Source: Nocardia niigatensis NBRC 100131 (GTDB lineage Bacteria > Actinomycetota > Actinomycetes > Mycobacteriales > Mycobacteriaceae). Taken from it: 64,000 nt of DNA. Under the pieces are notes generated by a model. That model was given only the letters and a program-made list of their open reading frames with translations, ran no database searches and had not been told where the DNA came from. Position numbers and translations under genes: made by a program. Positions 10,349 through 19,291 of this stretch are shown piece by piece. The DNA is taken from positions 1 through 64,000 of the forward strand of contig NZ_BAGC01000052.1 of NCBI RefSeq assembly GCF_000308655.1. The letters run 5' to 3'. The first letter of the stretch is position 1, and each line of letters opens with the position of its first letter.

Positions 10349-11072
10349 CTACGCGGCGTGTGCGATGCGCTGGGCCGATTCGCCGATCACCGCGCCATCG
10401 TCGCCGGTCAGGGTGCGGATGAACGAAAGCTGTTCGGCACGTCCGCGTTCGGAGGCGCGGGCCAGTCGTCCCGGCGCGAGCCGGAGTCACACCGAGCGCA
10501 CCAGGTGGGCCGAAGTGCGCAACGCGGGGTACCAGGGCAGGGTGGCGGGCAGGCCGAGTTGTTTCATGGCCGCCGGGCTCAGATACATGGTGGCGATGGA
10601 CAGGTGCTGGGAGCGCGCGATGCGCCCGCGCAGCCCGGCGAAACGGCGGTAATGCCAGCCGAGCGGCTCGTCGAGTATCGGCAGCGCCAGCTGGACCGAG
10701 GTCTCGTCGGGGTTCGTGATGGCCGTCATGGTGCGGTACAGAATCCGGACGCTGTCGCGAAAGTCCTTGGGCAGGAACCGTTCTTCCACCCCCATGACCC
10801 AGCCGACGTAGCGGGCGAAGTGCGCGATGTCAGCGAAAGCCCCGGCCCCGCGGCAGCATGCCGCCGGTGGAGGAGACGTCCAATGCCCACTGCGTGGTCT
10901 CGGCGAACCGCTACCGCTCGTTCAACCCGGCCTGGGCGCACAACCCGGCGACCGTCAGCTTGTCCAGCCCTTGCGCGCCGAGGATCTCGAAGAGCGCCGC
11001 CACCAGCGCGACCCGGCGCTGCGCGCGGCGTTCTTCGGCCTTGACCCCGCCGTAGGTCCGTTGTGCGGTCAC
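10349..11072 (-). pseudogene. Decayed TetR regulator fused to a DUF2236 (MpaB-like) oxygenase remnant
   Basis: From GTG 11072 the frame encodes a normal TetR N-terminus (helix-turn-helix around KLTVAGLCAQAGLNER), then hits TAG at 10911-10913 where Tyr is expected. In the same frame the homology changes to the C-terminal half of a DUF2236/MpaB-like protein (TTQWALDVSSTGG), which suffers a one-base frameshift near 10850. It then continues ADIAHFARYVGWVMG through YLSPAAMKQLGLP to TGA at 10487-10489, and runs in frame after that stop to TAG 10349-10351. I infer a deletion joining two neighbouring genes, followed by point decay. The DUF2236 assignment is from motif memory. Confidence 0.65.
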
Positions 11073-11118
11073 GCCTCGATCCTGACACGCCGCCCGCCCT
11101 CCCGCGGAGCGGATCGAC

Positions 11119-12000
11119 TCAGCTCTGCTGGGCGAGGCGGACGAAGGCCGCGGTGTCGAGGGTTTCGCCGCGTGCGGTCGGGGCGATTCCAGCTGCGATG
11201 AGGCGCTTTTCGGCCTCGGCGGCGGAACCGGCCCACCCCGCGAGGGCGGCGCGGAGGGTTTTGCGGCGCTGCGCGAAGGCGGCGTCGACGACGGCGTAGA
11301 CACGCTGACGGAACGACTCGTCCTGGGGCCAGGGGGATTCGGCGAAGCGATCGATACGGACCAGGCCCGATTCGACCTGCGGGACGGGCCAGAAGATCTG
11401 GCGGCCAACGGTTCCGGCGCGGCGCACGGTTCCGAAGAAGCCGGCCTTCACGCTGGGGACGCCGTAGATGCGGCCGCCGGGAGTGGCGGCGAGGCGGTCG
11501 GCCACTTCCAGCTGCACCATGACGAGAGTGGTTCGGATGCTGGGGAATTCGGCCAGCAACGACAGCAGGACCGGCACGGCCACGTTGTAGGGCAGGTTGG
11601 CCACCAGCGCGGTCGGCGCGGCGGGCAGGTCGGCGCGGGTGACCTTCATGGCGTCCATGGGGACGACGGTCAGCCGGTCGGCGAGCTCGGGGGCGCGGGC
11701 GGCGGCGGTCTCCGGCAGGTGGGTCGCCAGGGTCGGATCGATCTCGACGGCGATGACCCGGTCGACCACGTCCAGCAGCGCCAGGGTCAGCGAGCCGAGG
11801 CCGGGACCGACCTCGAGCACGGTGTCGTCGCGGCCGACGCCCGCGGTGGCGACGATGCGGCGCATGGTGTTGGCGTCATGGACGAAGTTCTGCCCGAGCT
11901 GCTTGGTCGGGCGGACGCCGAAGCGCTCGGCCAGCTCGCGCACTTCGGCGGGGCCCAGCAGGGCGGCTTTTCCACGACCGGCGACTTCGGGTTCGGACAT
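11119..12000 (-). CDS. rsmA: 16S rRNA dimethyladenosine transferase (KsgA)
   Basis: A 293-residue SAM-dependent methyltransferase that dimethylates two adjacent adenines near the 3' end of 16S rRNA during 30S maturation. It shows the leader QNFVHD, SAM motif LEVGPGLGSLT, acidic EID, catalytic NLPYN (in ALVANLPYNVAVP) and a C-terminal RRKTLRAAL helix. ATG 12000 gives a family-like length; the frame is open further upstream but lacks homology there. It belongs to the conserved metG-tatD-rpfB-rsmA-ispE block, here interrupted on both sides by inserted genes. Confidence 0.96.
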   Translation of the reverse strand: MSEPEVAGRGKAALLGPAEVRELAERFGVRPTKQLGQNFVHDANTMRRIVATAGVGRDDTVLEVGPGLGSLTLALLDVVDRVIAVEIDPTLATHLPETAAARAPELADRLTVVPMDAMKVTRADLPAAPTALVANLPYNVAVPVLLSLLAEFPSIRTTLVMVQLEVADRLAATPGGRIYGVPSVKAGFFGTVRRAGTVGRQIFWPVPQVESGLVRIDRFAESPWPQDESFRQRVYAVVDAAFAQRRKTLRAALAGWAGSAAEAEKRLIAAGIAPTARGETLDTAAFVRLAQQS

Positions 12001-12208
12001 TCTGAAAAAACTATCAAGCTGCGCGAATCGACCGGCACCCGGTCCGCGACGCCGAAATCCGGCACCGGCGTTCGCCGAACATTCGCCACGCCCACCCGGC
12101 CGGGCGTGGCGGCGACACGCGCCCGACCAAATCAGCCATCTCGCAGGGTCTTTGACCAGGTATCCGGGTAGCGTCGCCCATCGGGAACACCAACCACAAA
12201 GGAGAGGT

Positions 12209-13717
12209 ATGCCCGCTCGGCGGATTCGACGGCTCGTCCTGGGAGCGACCCTGCTCACCGCTGCGGTCGCCCTACCGGCGGGACCGTCGACTGCGGACGC
12301 CGCACCCGGCCTGGACCGGTTCTATCACCAGAACCTGCATTGGCAGCCGTGCGACGACGCGACCCTCGACGCCGCCGGCGCGCAGTGCGCGGGGGTCCTG
12401 GTGCCGCTCGACTACGACAACCCGGGCGGTCGCACCCTGACGGTCGCCATCTCCCGCGTCGGCGCCACCGATCCGAACCGCCGCCGCGGCGTCCTGCTGT
12501 CCAATCCGGGCGGACCCGGCGGCCAGGGCCTGCGCTATACGCTCGGCATCGCGCAGATGCTGACCCCGGACGTGCGCGCGCAGTACGACCTGATCGGCAT
12601 GGACCCGCGCGGCGTCGGCCGCTCGGAGGCGGTCAGCTGCACGATTCCCGTGCCCACCATGCTGTTCTCGGCGGGCTTCGACATCTTCGGCATGGCTCGC
12701 GACACCGCCGTGGCCGCGGCGCTGGCCGGTGCGTGCGTGGGCACCGACCCGGAGAAGGCCCGCCACATCACGACTCGCAACACCGCGCGCGATATGGACG
12801 TCATCCGAAGCACTCTCGGCGAAGCGAAGCTCAATTACTACGGCGCGTCCTACGGCACGTATCTGGGCTCGGTCTACTCGCAGATGTTCGGCGACCACAT
12901 CGACCGCATGATCCTGGACAGCCCCATCGACCCGGACCGCTACTACGTGGGCCTTTACCAGGACATGGGCCCGATCAACGAGTACGCCCTCGACGACTGG
13001 GCCACCTGGGCGGCCCGCCACGACGACGAGTACCACTTCGGCACGACCCGAGCGCAGGTGCGCGCCTTCATCGAGGACCTGATCCGGCGGTCCGTCGGAC
13101 ACGAGATCTACGGCAGCGGCTACCTGGTCGACGAGCACACCATTCCCATGATGATCTTCGCGCTGCTGACGAATCCGCAGATGAACTCCAACCTCGCGGA
13201 TGTGGTGCACATGCTGGACGTCGGCGTGTCGGGCGGTCCGATCGACATGGACGCGATCAAGGCCAAGATCATCGCCGCGGTGCCGCTGGATTCCGCGAGC
13301 ATGGCCGCGATCCAGTGCGGCGACAAGGCCGCGCCGCGTGATCCCGCCTGGTACTACCGGAATGTCGAGGCGGCTCGCCCGTCCCAGCCGGTGTTCGGGG
13401 CGTTCGCCAACAACATCACCGCGTGCGCCTTCTGGCCCGACCCGGTCGAGCCGCCCACCGAGATCCACAACGCGACGCCGATGCTGATGGTGGCGATCGT
13501 CCACGACACCCGCACCGCGTACCAGGAAGGGCTTGCGCTGCATGGGGATCTGACCGGCTCACGCCTGGTCACCCTGGCGGACACCAGGGTTCACGGCGCG
13601 CTCCGGCCGGGCCTGAGCCCGTGCGTGATCAAACTCGTGAACACCTATCTCGACACGGGCGCCCGCCCCGACGAGGACGTCACCTGCGAGCCCGACTTCT
13701 CCTGGTTCCCGCAGTGA
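12209..13717 (+). CDS. Secreted alpha/beta-hydrolase, tripeptidyl aminopeptidase type
   Basis: A 502-residue exported protein. The start ATG 12209 has AAAGGAGAGG upstream, and the frame upstream of it is antisense to rsmA. A signal peptide (RRIRRLVLGATLLTAAVALP) ends around ADAA. The mature part has the oxyanion region SNPGGPGGQG, DPRGVGRS, and the nucleophile elbow GASYGTYLG, with Asp and His (RVHGAL) candidates near the C-terminus. This matches the SlpD/Tap-like family, which releases N-terminal tripeptides in Streptomyces. The substrate in this organism is unknown. Confidence 0.88.
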   Translation: MPARRIRRLVLGATLLTAAVALPAGPSTADAAPGLDRFYHQNLHWQPCDDATLDAAGAQCAGVLVPLDYDNPGGRTLTVAISRVGATDPNRRRGVLLSNPGGPGGQGLRYTLGIAQMLTPDVRAQYDLIGMDPRGVGRSEAVSCTIPVPTMLFSAGFDIFGMARDTAVAAALAGACVGTDPEKARHITTRNTARDMDVIRSTLGEAKLNYYGASYGTYLGSVYSQMFGDHIDRMILDSPIDPDRYYVGLYQDMGPINEYALDDWATWAARHDDEYHFGTTRAQVRAFIEDLIRRSVGHEIYGSGYLVDEHTIPMMIFALLTNPQMNSNLADVVHMLDVGVSGGPIDMDAIKAKIIAAVPLDSASMAAIQCGDKAAPRDPAWYYRNVEAARPSQPVFGAFANNITACAFWPDPVEPPTEIHNATPMLMVAIVHDTRTAYQEGLALHGDLTGSRLVTLADTRVHGALRPGLSPCVIKLVNTYLDTGARPDEDVTCEPDFSWFPQ

Positions 13718-13729
13718 CGCCGTCGGATG

Positions 13730-14890
13730 TCACGGCACGGTCGGCGTGGTCAGGATCCGATCGCTGAACGCGCTGATGGCATCCCACATCTGCGGGTTCA
13801 GCTGGGTGTGGGTGCCGGTGCCGACCACGGTCTGGACGTTCACACCATTGGCGGCGAACTGCGCGGCCAGCGCGGCGTGCAGCGGCGACGGCACGGTGGT
13901 GTCATTGGTGTTGAGCAGCAACAGGATCGGCGCGTCGTAGCCGTTGACCGGCACGGTCATGTACTCGTTCATGGCCGCCTGGAACTCCGGGGCGTCCAGC
14001 GGGCGCGACAGCATGTCGCCGATGCTCATCCCGTCGACCACCTTCATGATGTCGAGGAAGCACAGGCTCTGCGAGGCGTCCAGGGCCTGCTCTCCGCGCG
14101 GGGTGAGGTAGCTGTCGACATCGACCTCGGGGTGGGTGGCGCGCAGCCCGGCCAGCATGCTGACCACGAACCCGTTGACGGCGGTCCCGGCCTGACCCGG
14201 AATCGCCGGCACCCAGGGTCCGACGAACGGGGTGATCTTCTCCAGGTCCGATTCCGGGTCGACCGCGATGGTGCCGCGGAAGTCGAGGTCGGGGAGCTGC
14301 GACGACTGCTGGTGCGCGGTGCCCAGGGCCGCCTGACCGCCCTGGGAGAAGCCGGTCACCGCCCAGGTGCGCGAGAGCGCCGGGTTCGCGGCGCGGGCCG
14401 CCTTGACCAGGTCGATCGTGGAACCGGCCTCGGTGCTGATCTCCAGATACGGGTGCGGGCCGGTGTCGAAGCGGCCCAGGCCCAGATAGTCCGGCGCGAC
14501 GACGGCGAAGCCCTTGTTCACGAAATACTGCAGAACCTGGTCTTCCTTCGGCCGGGTCATCAGCGAGGTGTCGGTCTGCCCGCCGCAGCCTGGGCCCATG
14601 CCGGACGTGCCGTGGTCGTAGGCCATGATCGGCCAGCCGCCCGCGGGCGCGGGGCCGGATGGAACGAACAGTGCGCCACTGGCTTTCACCGGTTCGCCGT
14701 TCGAGCGGGTGGTCCAGTAGTCGATGATGGTGCCGTTCGGCAGACCACGGAAGCCGTCCGGTAGTGCGGTTTTGGCGATCGTGGTGGCCGCCGTCTCGGC
14801 GTGGGCCGGGCTTGCCGGCAGAACCAGCAGGGCGCCCGCCGACGCTACGGCCGCGGTGAAAATCCGCGTCCGCCAAGGCACTGACCGCAT
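13730..14890 (-). CDS. Secretory lipase (LIP family)
   Basis: A 386-residue exported alpha/beta-hydrolase. The start is set at ATG 14890, which has GGAGGA upstream and opens a signal peptide (WRTRIFTAAVASAGALLVLP, cleavage near AHA); the frame extends upstream without homology. It has DHGTSGMGPGCGG, the nucleophile elbow GFSQGGQAA, the acid LLLNTNDTTVP and the C-terminal His in GTGTHTQLNP. This is the secretory lipase pattern known from Candida and from mycobacterial and nocardial secreted lipases. It converges on the neighbouring peptidase gene with 12 bases between stops. Confidence 0.88.
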   Translation of the reverse strand: MRSVPWRTRIFTAAVASAGALLVLPASPAHAETAATTIAKTALPDGFRGLPNGTIIDYWTTRSNGEPVKASGALFVPSGPAPAGGWPIMAYDHGTSGMGPGCGGQTDTSLMTRPKEDQVLQYFVNKGFAVVAPDYLGLGRFDTGPHPYLEISTEAGSTIDLVKAARAANPALSRTWAVTGFSQGGQAALGTAHQQSSQLPDLDFRGTIAVDPESDLEKITPFVGPWVPAIPGQAGTAVNGFVVSMLAGLRATHPEVDVDSYLTPRGEQALDASQSLCFLDIMKVVDGMSIGDMLSRPLDAPEFQAAMNEYMTVPVNGYDAPILLLLNTNDTTVPSPLHAALAAQFAANGVNVQTVVGTGTHTQLNPQMWDAISAFSDRILTTPTVP

Positions 14891-15051
14891 GAATCCTCCA
14901 TCAGGTCCCGACCCAATTGTCATTGACATACGGGGCAGGAGTTTATCGATTTGAACGGAGGACCAGTATGAGAACACTCTGGCAATCGGCTACTCGCCGA
15001 GGTCGGGGCCAACCCATTGACGCGCCCTGAAACTTGTTCTAATTTCTCGCC

Positions 15052-15819
15052 ATGTCGAGCAGATACGAAGGCCGTCGAGTACTTGTCACCGGAGCGGGAT
15101 CGGGCATCGGGCAGGGCGTGGCCCTGCGACTGCTCGCGGAGGGAGCCCGCCTGGTCGCCGCCGATGTGAGCGAGGCCGGACTGGCCGCCACCGTCGACGC
15201 CGTCCCCGCCGATCAGCGCGAGCGCCTGCGCACTCTCACCGTGGACATCTCCAACCCGGAGGCAGTCCGGACCGTCACCGCGGAGGCGCTCGAATTCCTC
15301 GGTGGCCTGGATGTTCTGGTGAACGCCGCCGGCATCCTGCGCGCCGCCCACACCCACGAAATGCCGCTCGAGGACTGGAACCGGGTCATCTCGGTCAACC
15401 TGACCGGCACCTTCCTCATGATCCAGGCCGCACTCCCCGCCCTGATCGAGTCGGGGCACGGCGTGATCGTGAACTTCTCCTCCACCTCGGCCTTCGGATC
15501 CAACCCCTATATGGCCGCGTACTCCGCGTCGAAGGCGGGCGTCAACGCGCTGACCCACTCCATCGCGCTGGAATACGTGAAAAAGGGCCTGCGCGCGGTC
15601 AATATCGTGCCCGGCGGGATCAGCACCGGCATCACCTCGGGCCTGGCGCTGCCCGCCGACGCCGACTGGAGCCTCATGGCGCGGCTGCCCGGCTGGATCG
15701 AGGGCGGCGCGCTCGGCAAGCCCGAAGACATCGCGGGCGTGGTCGCCATGGTCGCCTCCGATGACGGCCGCTATATGACCGGCACCGAACTCCGCGTCGA
15801 CGGCGGCGCGCTGATGTAG
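15052..15819 (+). CDS. SDR-family dehydrogenase/reductase
   Basis: A 255-residue classical short-chain dehydrogenase. NAD(P) motif TGAGSGIGQG (residues 13-22), NAAG, catalytic Ser in FSSTSAFG, active-site YSASK, and the C-terminal TGTELRVDGGALM of the family. Asp at the end of the second strand (AADVS) favours NAD(H). The substrate is unknown. Just upstream, GAAACTTGTTCT (15029-15040) resembles half of the dyad found upstream of another SDR gene near 41.5 kb, so a shared TetR-type regulator is possible. Confidence 0.9.
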   Translation: MSSRYEGRRVLVTGAGSGIGQGVALRLLAEGARLVAADVSEAGLAATVDAVPADQRERLRTLTVDISNPEAVRTVTAEALEFLGGLDVLVNAAGILRAAHTHEMPLEDWNRVISVNLTGTFLMIQAALPALIESGHGVIVNFSSTSAFGSNPYMAAYSASKAGVNALTHSIALEYVKKGLRAVNIVPGGISTGITSGLALPADADWSLMARLPGWIEGGALGKPEDIAGVVAMVASDDGRYMTGTELRVDGGALM

Positions 15820-15921
15820 TGACACCACCCATTTCCATTCGCGACCGGTTGCTACGGCATTAGGCTGACACACGCTTCCTCAGCTTCATAACCACGTTCC
15901 AGCGGATCCGGACGGAGAGTT

Positions 15922-17220
15922 ATGGGATACCGGCGGAGTTTGGGGGTGTTCGTCGCAGCCATGGGGTTGGCGGTCGCGGCGGGGTGCGGCTCATCGAACG
16001 ACTCGGGCTCGAAGGAACCGGCATACGCCGAGACATTGCGGCCCCTCATCACCCAGCTGATGAAGGACAACGTCATCCCGGGAGCGGTGGTGGTGGTCAA
16101 GTCGCCCAAAGACGGTGACTGGACCGCCACCTTCGGGACCGGAACCATCGGCAAGGACGATCCGATGCAGGTGGCGGACCACTTCCGGATCGGCAGCAAT
16201 ACCAAGACCATGACGGTCACGGTCCTCATGCAGCTGGCCCAGGAGGGCAAGCTCTCCCTCGACGATCCGATCGACAAGTACTGGCCGGGCGTGCCGAACG
16301 GCGACCGGATCACCCTCGCGCAACTCGCCGAAATGCGCAGCGGTCTCTACAACTACACCTTCGACCACGACTTCAGCGCCGCGATCGACAAGGATCCGCA
16401 GCGGGTGTGGAAACCGGAGGAACTGCTGGCGATCGCGTTTGCGCACCCGGTCGATTTCCAGCCGGGCGAGAAGTTCGAGTACTGCAACACCAACACCATC
16501 CTGCTGGGGCTGGTCATCGAGAAGGTCACGAATATGCCTGTGGCCGAAAGCTTCCGGCAGCGCATCTTCGAACCGCTCGGGCTGAAGAACACCTCCTTCC
16601 CCGCCGTGACGGACTCCTCGATTCCGGATCCGCATCCGCAGGGTTACACCTTCGGCACCATGGTCTCCACCATCGACACCTTCGAGCTGCCGCCGGAGCA
16701 GCAGGCCGCCGCGAAGGCGGGCACCCTGCTCCCGAACGACCAGACCACCTCGAGCCCATCGTGGGCCTGGACCGCCGGTGCGGCGATCTCGACGGTCGAC
16801 GACATGACCACGTACACGAAGGCGCTCGCCGAGGGCAAGCTGCTGGACGCCGAGTTCCAGAAGATGCGGATGGACAGCATCCAGCCGATCGATCCGGACA
16901 ATCCAGCTATGGCCGGGTACGGTCTGGGCCTGGTGCGATTCGGTGAGCACCAGTACGGGCACGACGGCCAGCTCCCGGGCTTCATGACCTACATGGCCTC
17001 CGACCCGGATACCGGCCTCACCATCGTGGTCGCCACCAATCTGTCGGCGGTCCCCTCCGGCGAAGGGTCGGCGCTGGTCCTGGTGAAGGGCATGCTGCCG
17101 ACCTTCTACGGCGCCACTGCCGTACCCGGACATGATCCGGCACAACGCAATTCCGGCGCGAGCACGCCCGCGCCGTCCGAATCGACGACCGGTGCGACCC
17201 CATGGACGACACCGAGGTAG
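15922..17220 (+). CDS. Serine beta-lactamase-like lipoprotein (class C / DD-peptidase fold)
   Basis: A 432-residue lipoprotein: signal sequence with lipobox VAAGC (Cys22), then a beta-lactamase/DD-carboxypeptidase domain. SxxK is S92-N-T-K95; the YxN element is YNYT, and the third motif appears as GHDG (in YGHDGQLPGF). Such EstB/PBP4*-like enzymes act as esterases, D-aminopeptidases or peptidoglycan hydrolases, and class cannot be fixed from sequence. The Pro/Ser/Thr-rich tail is atypical. Its last 19 bases overlap the start of a decayed monooxygenase gene. Confidence 0.88.
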   Translation: MGYRRSLGVFVAAMGLAVAAGCGSSNDSGSKEPAYAETLRPLITQLMKDNVIPGAVVVVKSPKDGDWTATFGTGTIGKDDPMQVADHFRIGSNTKTMTVTVLMQLAQEGKLSLDDPIDKYWPGVPNGDRITLAQLAEMRSGLYNYTFDHDFSAAIDKDPQRVWKPEELLAIAFAHPVDFQPGEKFEYCNTNTILLGLVIEKVTNMPVAESFRQRIFEPLGLKNTSFPAVTDSSIPDPHPQGYTFGTMVSTIDTFELPPEQQAAAKAGTLLPNDQTTSSPSWAWTAGAAISTVDDMTTYTKALAEGKLLDAEFQKMRMDSIQPIDPDNPAMAGYGLGLVRFGEHQYGHDGQLPGFMTYMASDPDTGLTIVVATNLSAVPSGEGSALVLVKGMLPTFYGATAVPGHDPAQRNSGASTPAPSESTTGATPWTTPR

Positions 17221-17625
17221 TCATCGCGGGCGCCGGACCCGTCGGCCTCACCGCGGCGATCGAACTACGCCGCCGGGGCGTACCGTGCCGGATCCTCGAC
17301 CCACTGCTGGAACCCCCGCAGTACGCGAAGGCGGTGGGCATCCAGCCACGCGCGCCCGAGGTGTTCGAGCGGATGGGGGTGCTGCGCCAGATCCTCGACG
17401 CGGCAATCCCATCGCGCGGGCAGCCGGCCTTCGTCAATGGCGAGCCCGACGCGACGATGGAGCCGGCGCTCCCGCCGGACGTGCCGCTCGGATTCGTCGG
17501 CCTGCCGCAGTACGAGACGCCGCCCCCGGCCTGCTCGACACACGTACGACGCGGAGCGCCGGCCCGGCGGCCGAGGCGGGCTCGACCGCTCTCCCACTGA
17601 TCCGGCGAATACTTCCGTTCGGTAA
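17202..17625 (+). pseudogene. Remnant of an FAD-dependent aromatic monooxygenase
   Basis: From ATG 17202 about 100 residues match the N-terminus of PheA/TfdB-type flavoprotein hydroxylases, including the FAD motif VIAGAGPVGLTAA and ILDPLLEPP. The middle of the roughly 500-residue protein is missing. The late family motif LLDTYDAERRP follows at once, but split over two other frames (LLDT and TYDAERRP, separated by a two-base insertion near 17535). So an internal deletion and at least two frame changes have destroyed the gene. Too little remains to be functional. Confidence 0.75.
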
Positions 17626-17685
17626 CAGTGGGATTCGCTGGACCGACATGCCTGGTGGCAGTGACCGCGACCGCAAGGGAGAGAC

Positions 17686-17826
17686 ATGGGTTCCGCAGAC
17701 CTGATGAGCTGGCTGGCCGAGGGCTACCTCAACGGCGATCCGATCCGCTATCCGCTCTACGTCGGATTGATGTTCCTCAGCATGCCGTTGCAACTGCTGT
17801 CCACGTTGTCGGGACAGCCCTTCTAG
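17686..17826 (+). CDS. Small hypothetical protein (46 residues)
   Basis: ATG 17686 is preceded by AAGGGAGAG, a good ribosome-binding site. The peptide begins MGSADLMSWLAEGYLNGDP and ends in a hydrophobic stretch LYVGLMFLSMPLQLLSTLSG that could enter the membrane. It lies between a decayed monooxygenase and rpfB, converging with rpfB with only 16 bases between stops. I do not recognise it. The Shine-Dalgarno, membrane-like tail and clean spacing favour a real small gene over chance. Confidence 0.45.
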   Translation: MGSADLMSWLAEGYLNGDPIRYPLYVGLMFLSMPLQLLSTLSGQPF

Positions 17827-17842
17827 GGAGGGACAGGCCCCG

Positions 17843-18991
17843 CTAGCCGATGCCGAGCCGCGAGGTGCAGGCCGGCCACGCGCCCCAGCCCTGACGGGCG
17901 CGCGTCACCTCGGCGATGGCGATCTGTTCCTCACGGGTCGCGAGGTCGGCGCGCGGGGCGTAGCGGGTGCCGCCCTGGCGCTCCCAGGTGTTCTGGTCGA
18001 ACTGGATGCCGCCGAAGAAGCCGTTGCCGGTATTGATGGCCCAGTTGCCACCGGATTCGCATTTGGCCAGGGCGTCCCAGGTATTGCCGTTCTGCACCTC
18101 CGGGACCTCGGTGCCGGGCTTGGCGCCCTTGCGGACGGTCTTGGGCTGAGCGGGCACGATCACGGTGGACTTGATCGGATCCTTGCCCGCCTCATGGCCG
18201 TTCACGATGGAGACCGCGAAAGTCACGTCCTGCGTACCGGGTACGCCCGGATTCTCGACGATCGTGCGGCTCATATTGAGCGTCTGGTCCTCGATGATGT
18301 TCTCCGGCGGATCCAGCGGCACCCGCTCGGTGCGGTTCTCCACGATCTTGCGGGTGACGGTGATCTTCATGCCGTCGGTGAGCGGGGTGCTCGCGACCGG
18401 TTCCACCGAATCCTGATTGATCAGCGGGCGGCCCTGGACCTGCAGCAGCTCGCCGATGGTCGGGGCAGCGAGCCGCACCAGCGAGGCGGGCGCGCCATTG
18501 TCGCTGAGTTCGACCGTGCGCGGATTGGTGATGAGCAGCTGCGCGCCCTCGAGGGGCAGCGGGGTCGGGCGCGCGGGCGAGGTGAAGACGTCGCCCGGCA
18601 GGTTGAGCTTGCTCACGGCCTCGGCCACGGTGAGCGCGGTGGTCCAGGCCTTGGAGGGGGTGCCGTCGACGATGAGCGACACCTCGCGGGCCCGGTTCAG
18701 CGTGATGGTGGAGCCGTCGGCGATTTGCGCTCCGGCGGAAGGGGATACGTCGTCGCGCTTGGTGAGCGCGTACCCGGCGTCCTTGAGCGCGCCGCGGACG
18801 TCCCCGCGCATGGTGGTCTCGACGAACTGCTTGCCGTCGATGACGAAGGTGACCTGCTTCTTGCTCATGATGGCCACGCCGGCACCGAAGATGAGCGTGA
18901 CGAGCATCGCCGCGACAGCCCCGTACAGCATCGGGGAACGCGACGAGTTGATCTTCGTCAATGCGTGCATCGGAAATCCCGGCATGGTCAC
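17843..18991 (-). CDS. rpfB: Resuscitation-promoting factor RpfB
   Basis: A cell-wall muralytic enzyme that helps restart growth of dormant actinobacteria. About 382 residues: short cytoplasmic N-terminus, one membrane anchor (GAVAAMLVTLIFGAGVAIM), three DUF348 repeats, a G5 domain (about residues 220-295), and a C-terminal lysozyme-like Rpf domain with catalytic Glu in ALAKCESGGNW and two Cys for a disulfide. Possible starts are GTG 18991, ATG 18985 and ATG 18970, none with a strong ribosome-binding site. Domain order and length match M. tuberculosis RpfB (Rv1009), as does the tatD-rpfB order. Confidence 0.96.
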   Translation of the reverse strand: MTMPGFPMHALTKINSSRSPMLYGAVAAMLVTLIFGAGVAIMSKKQVTFVIDGKQFVETTMRGDVRGALKDAGYALTKRDDVSPSAGAQIADGSTITLNRAREVSLIVDGTPSKAWTTALTVAEAVSKLNLPGDVFTSPARPTPLPLEGAQLLITNPRTVELSDNGAPASLVRLAAPTIGELLQVQGRPLINQDSVEPVASTPLTDGMKITVTRKIVENRTERVPLDPPENIIEDQTLNMSRTIVENPGVPGTQDVTFAVSIVNGHEAGKDPIKSTVIVPAQPKTVRKGAKPGTEVPEVQNGNTWDALAKCESGGNWAINTGNGFFGGIQFDQNTWERQGGTRYAPRADLATREEQIAIAEVTRARQGWGAWPACTSRLGIG

Positions 18992-19291
18992 AGTACGATA
19001 ACGAGGGGGTCAGGGATTGACAACCACCCCCGGGGGAACTGCTAGTACGAATATCACGACCCGATATCGAACCGCAGGTAAATCACGATCACACTCGACC
19101 ACAGTGAGCTGCGACACATACGACGAACCAAGATCAGGTGGCCGATTCCTGACAGCGACAACTGATTTCGCAGCGCCGAAGGCAACTCCCCGGGTACGCC
19201 CGAAATAGGTCCATCCCAGACCTCCGACACGCGCGCAGTACAGCGACGGCACCCGAGCCGGGCGCCGAAGTCCCGAAGACGGGTCAGCCGC
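18992..19291 (-). promoter_or_regulatory. rpfB upstream region
   Basis: Three hundred bases between tatD and rpfB with no supported gene; an 80-residue open frame on the minus strand lacks any domain. It contains a perfect CCCCCGGGGG palindrome at 19027-19036 and, read toward rpfB, a TACTAG element that could be a -10. I looked for a ydaO-type riboswitch, which precedes some rpf genes, and did not recognise one. Confidence 0.4.

Noticed and set aside
18992..19291. ydaO (c-di-AMP) riboswitch upstream of rpfB
   Set aside because: Known for some rpf genes, but I could not find the conserved riboswitch core here.
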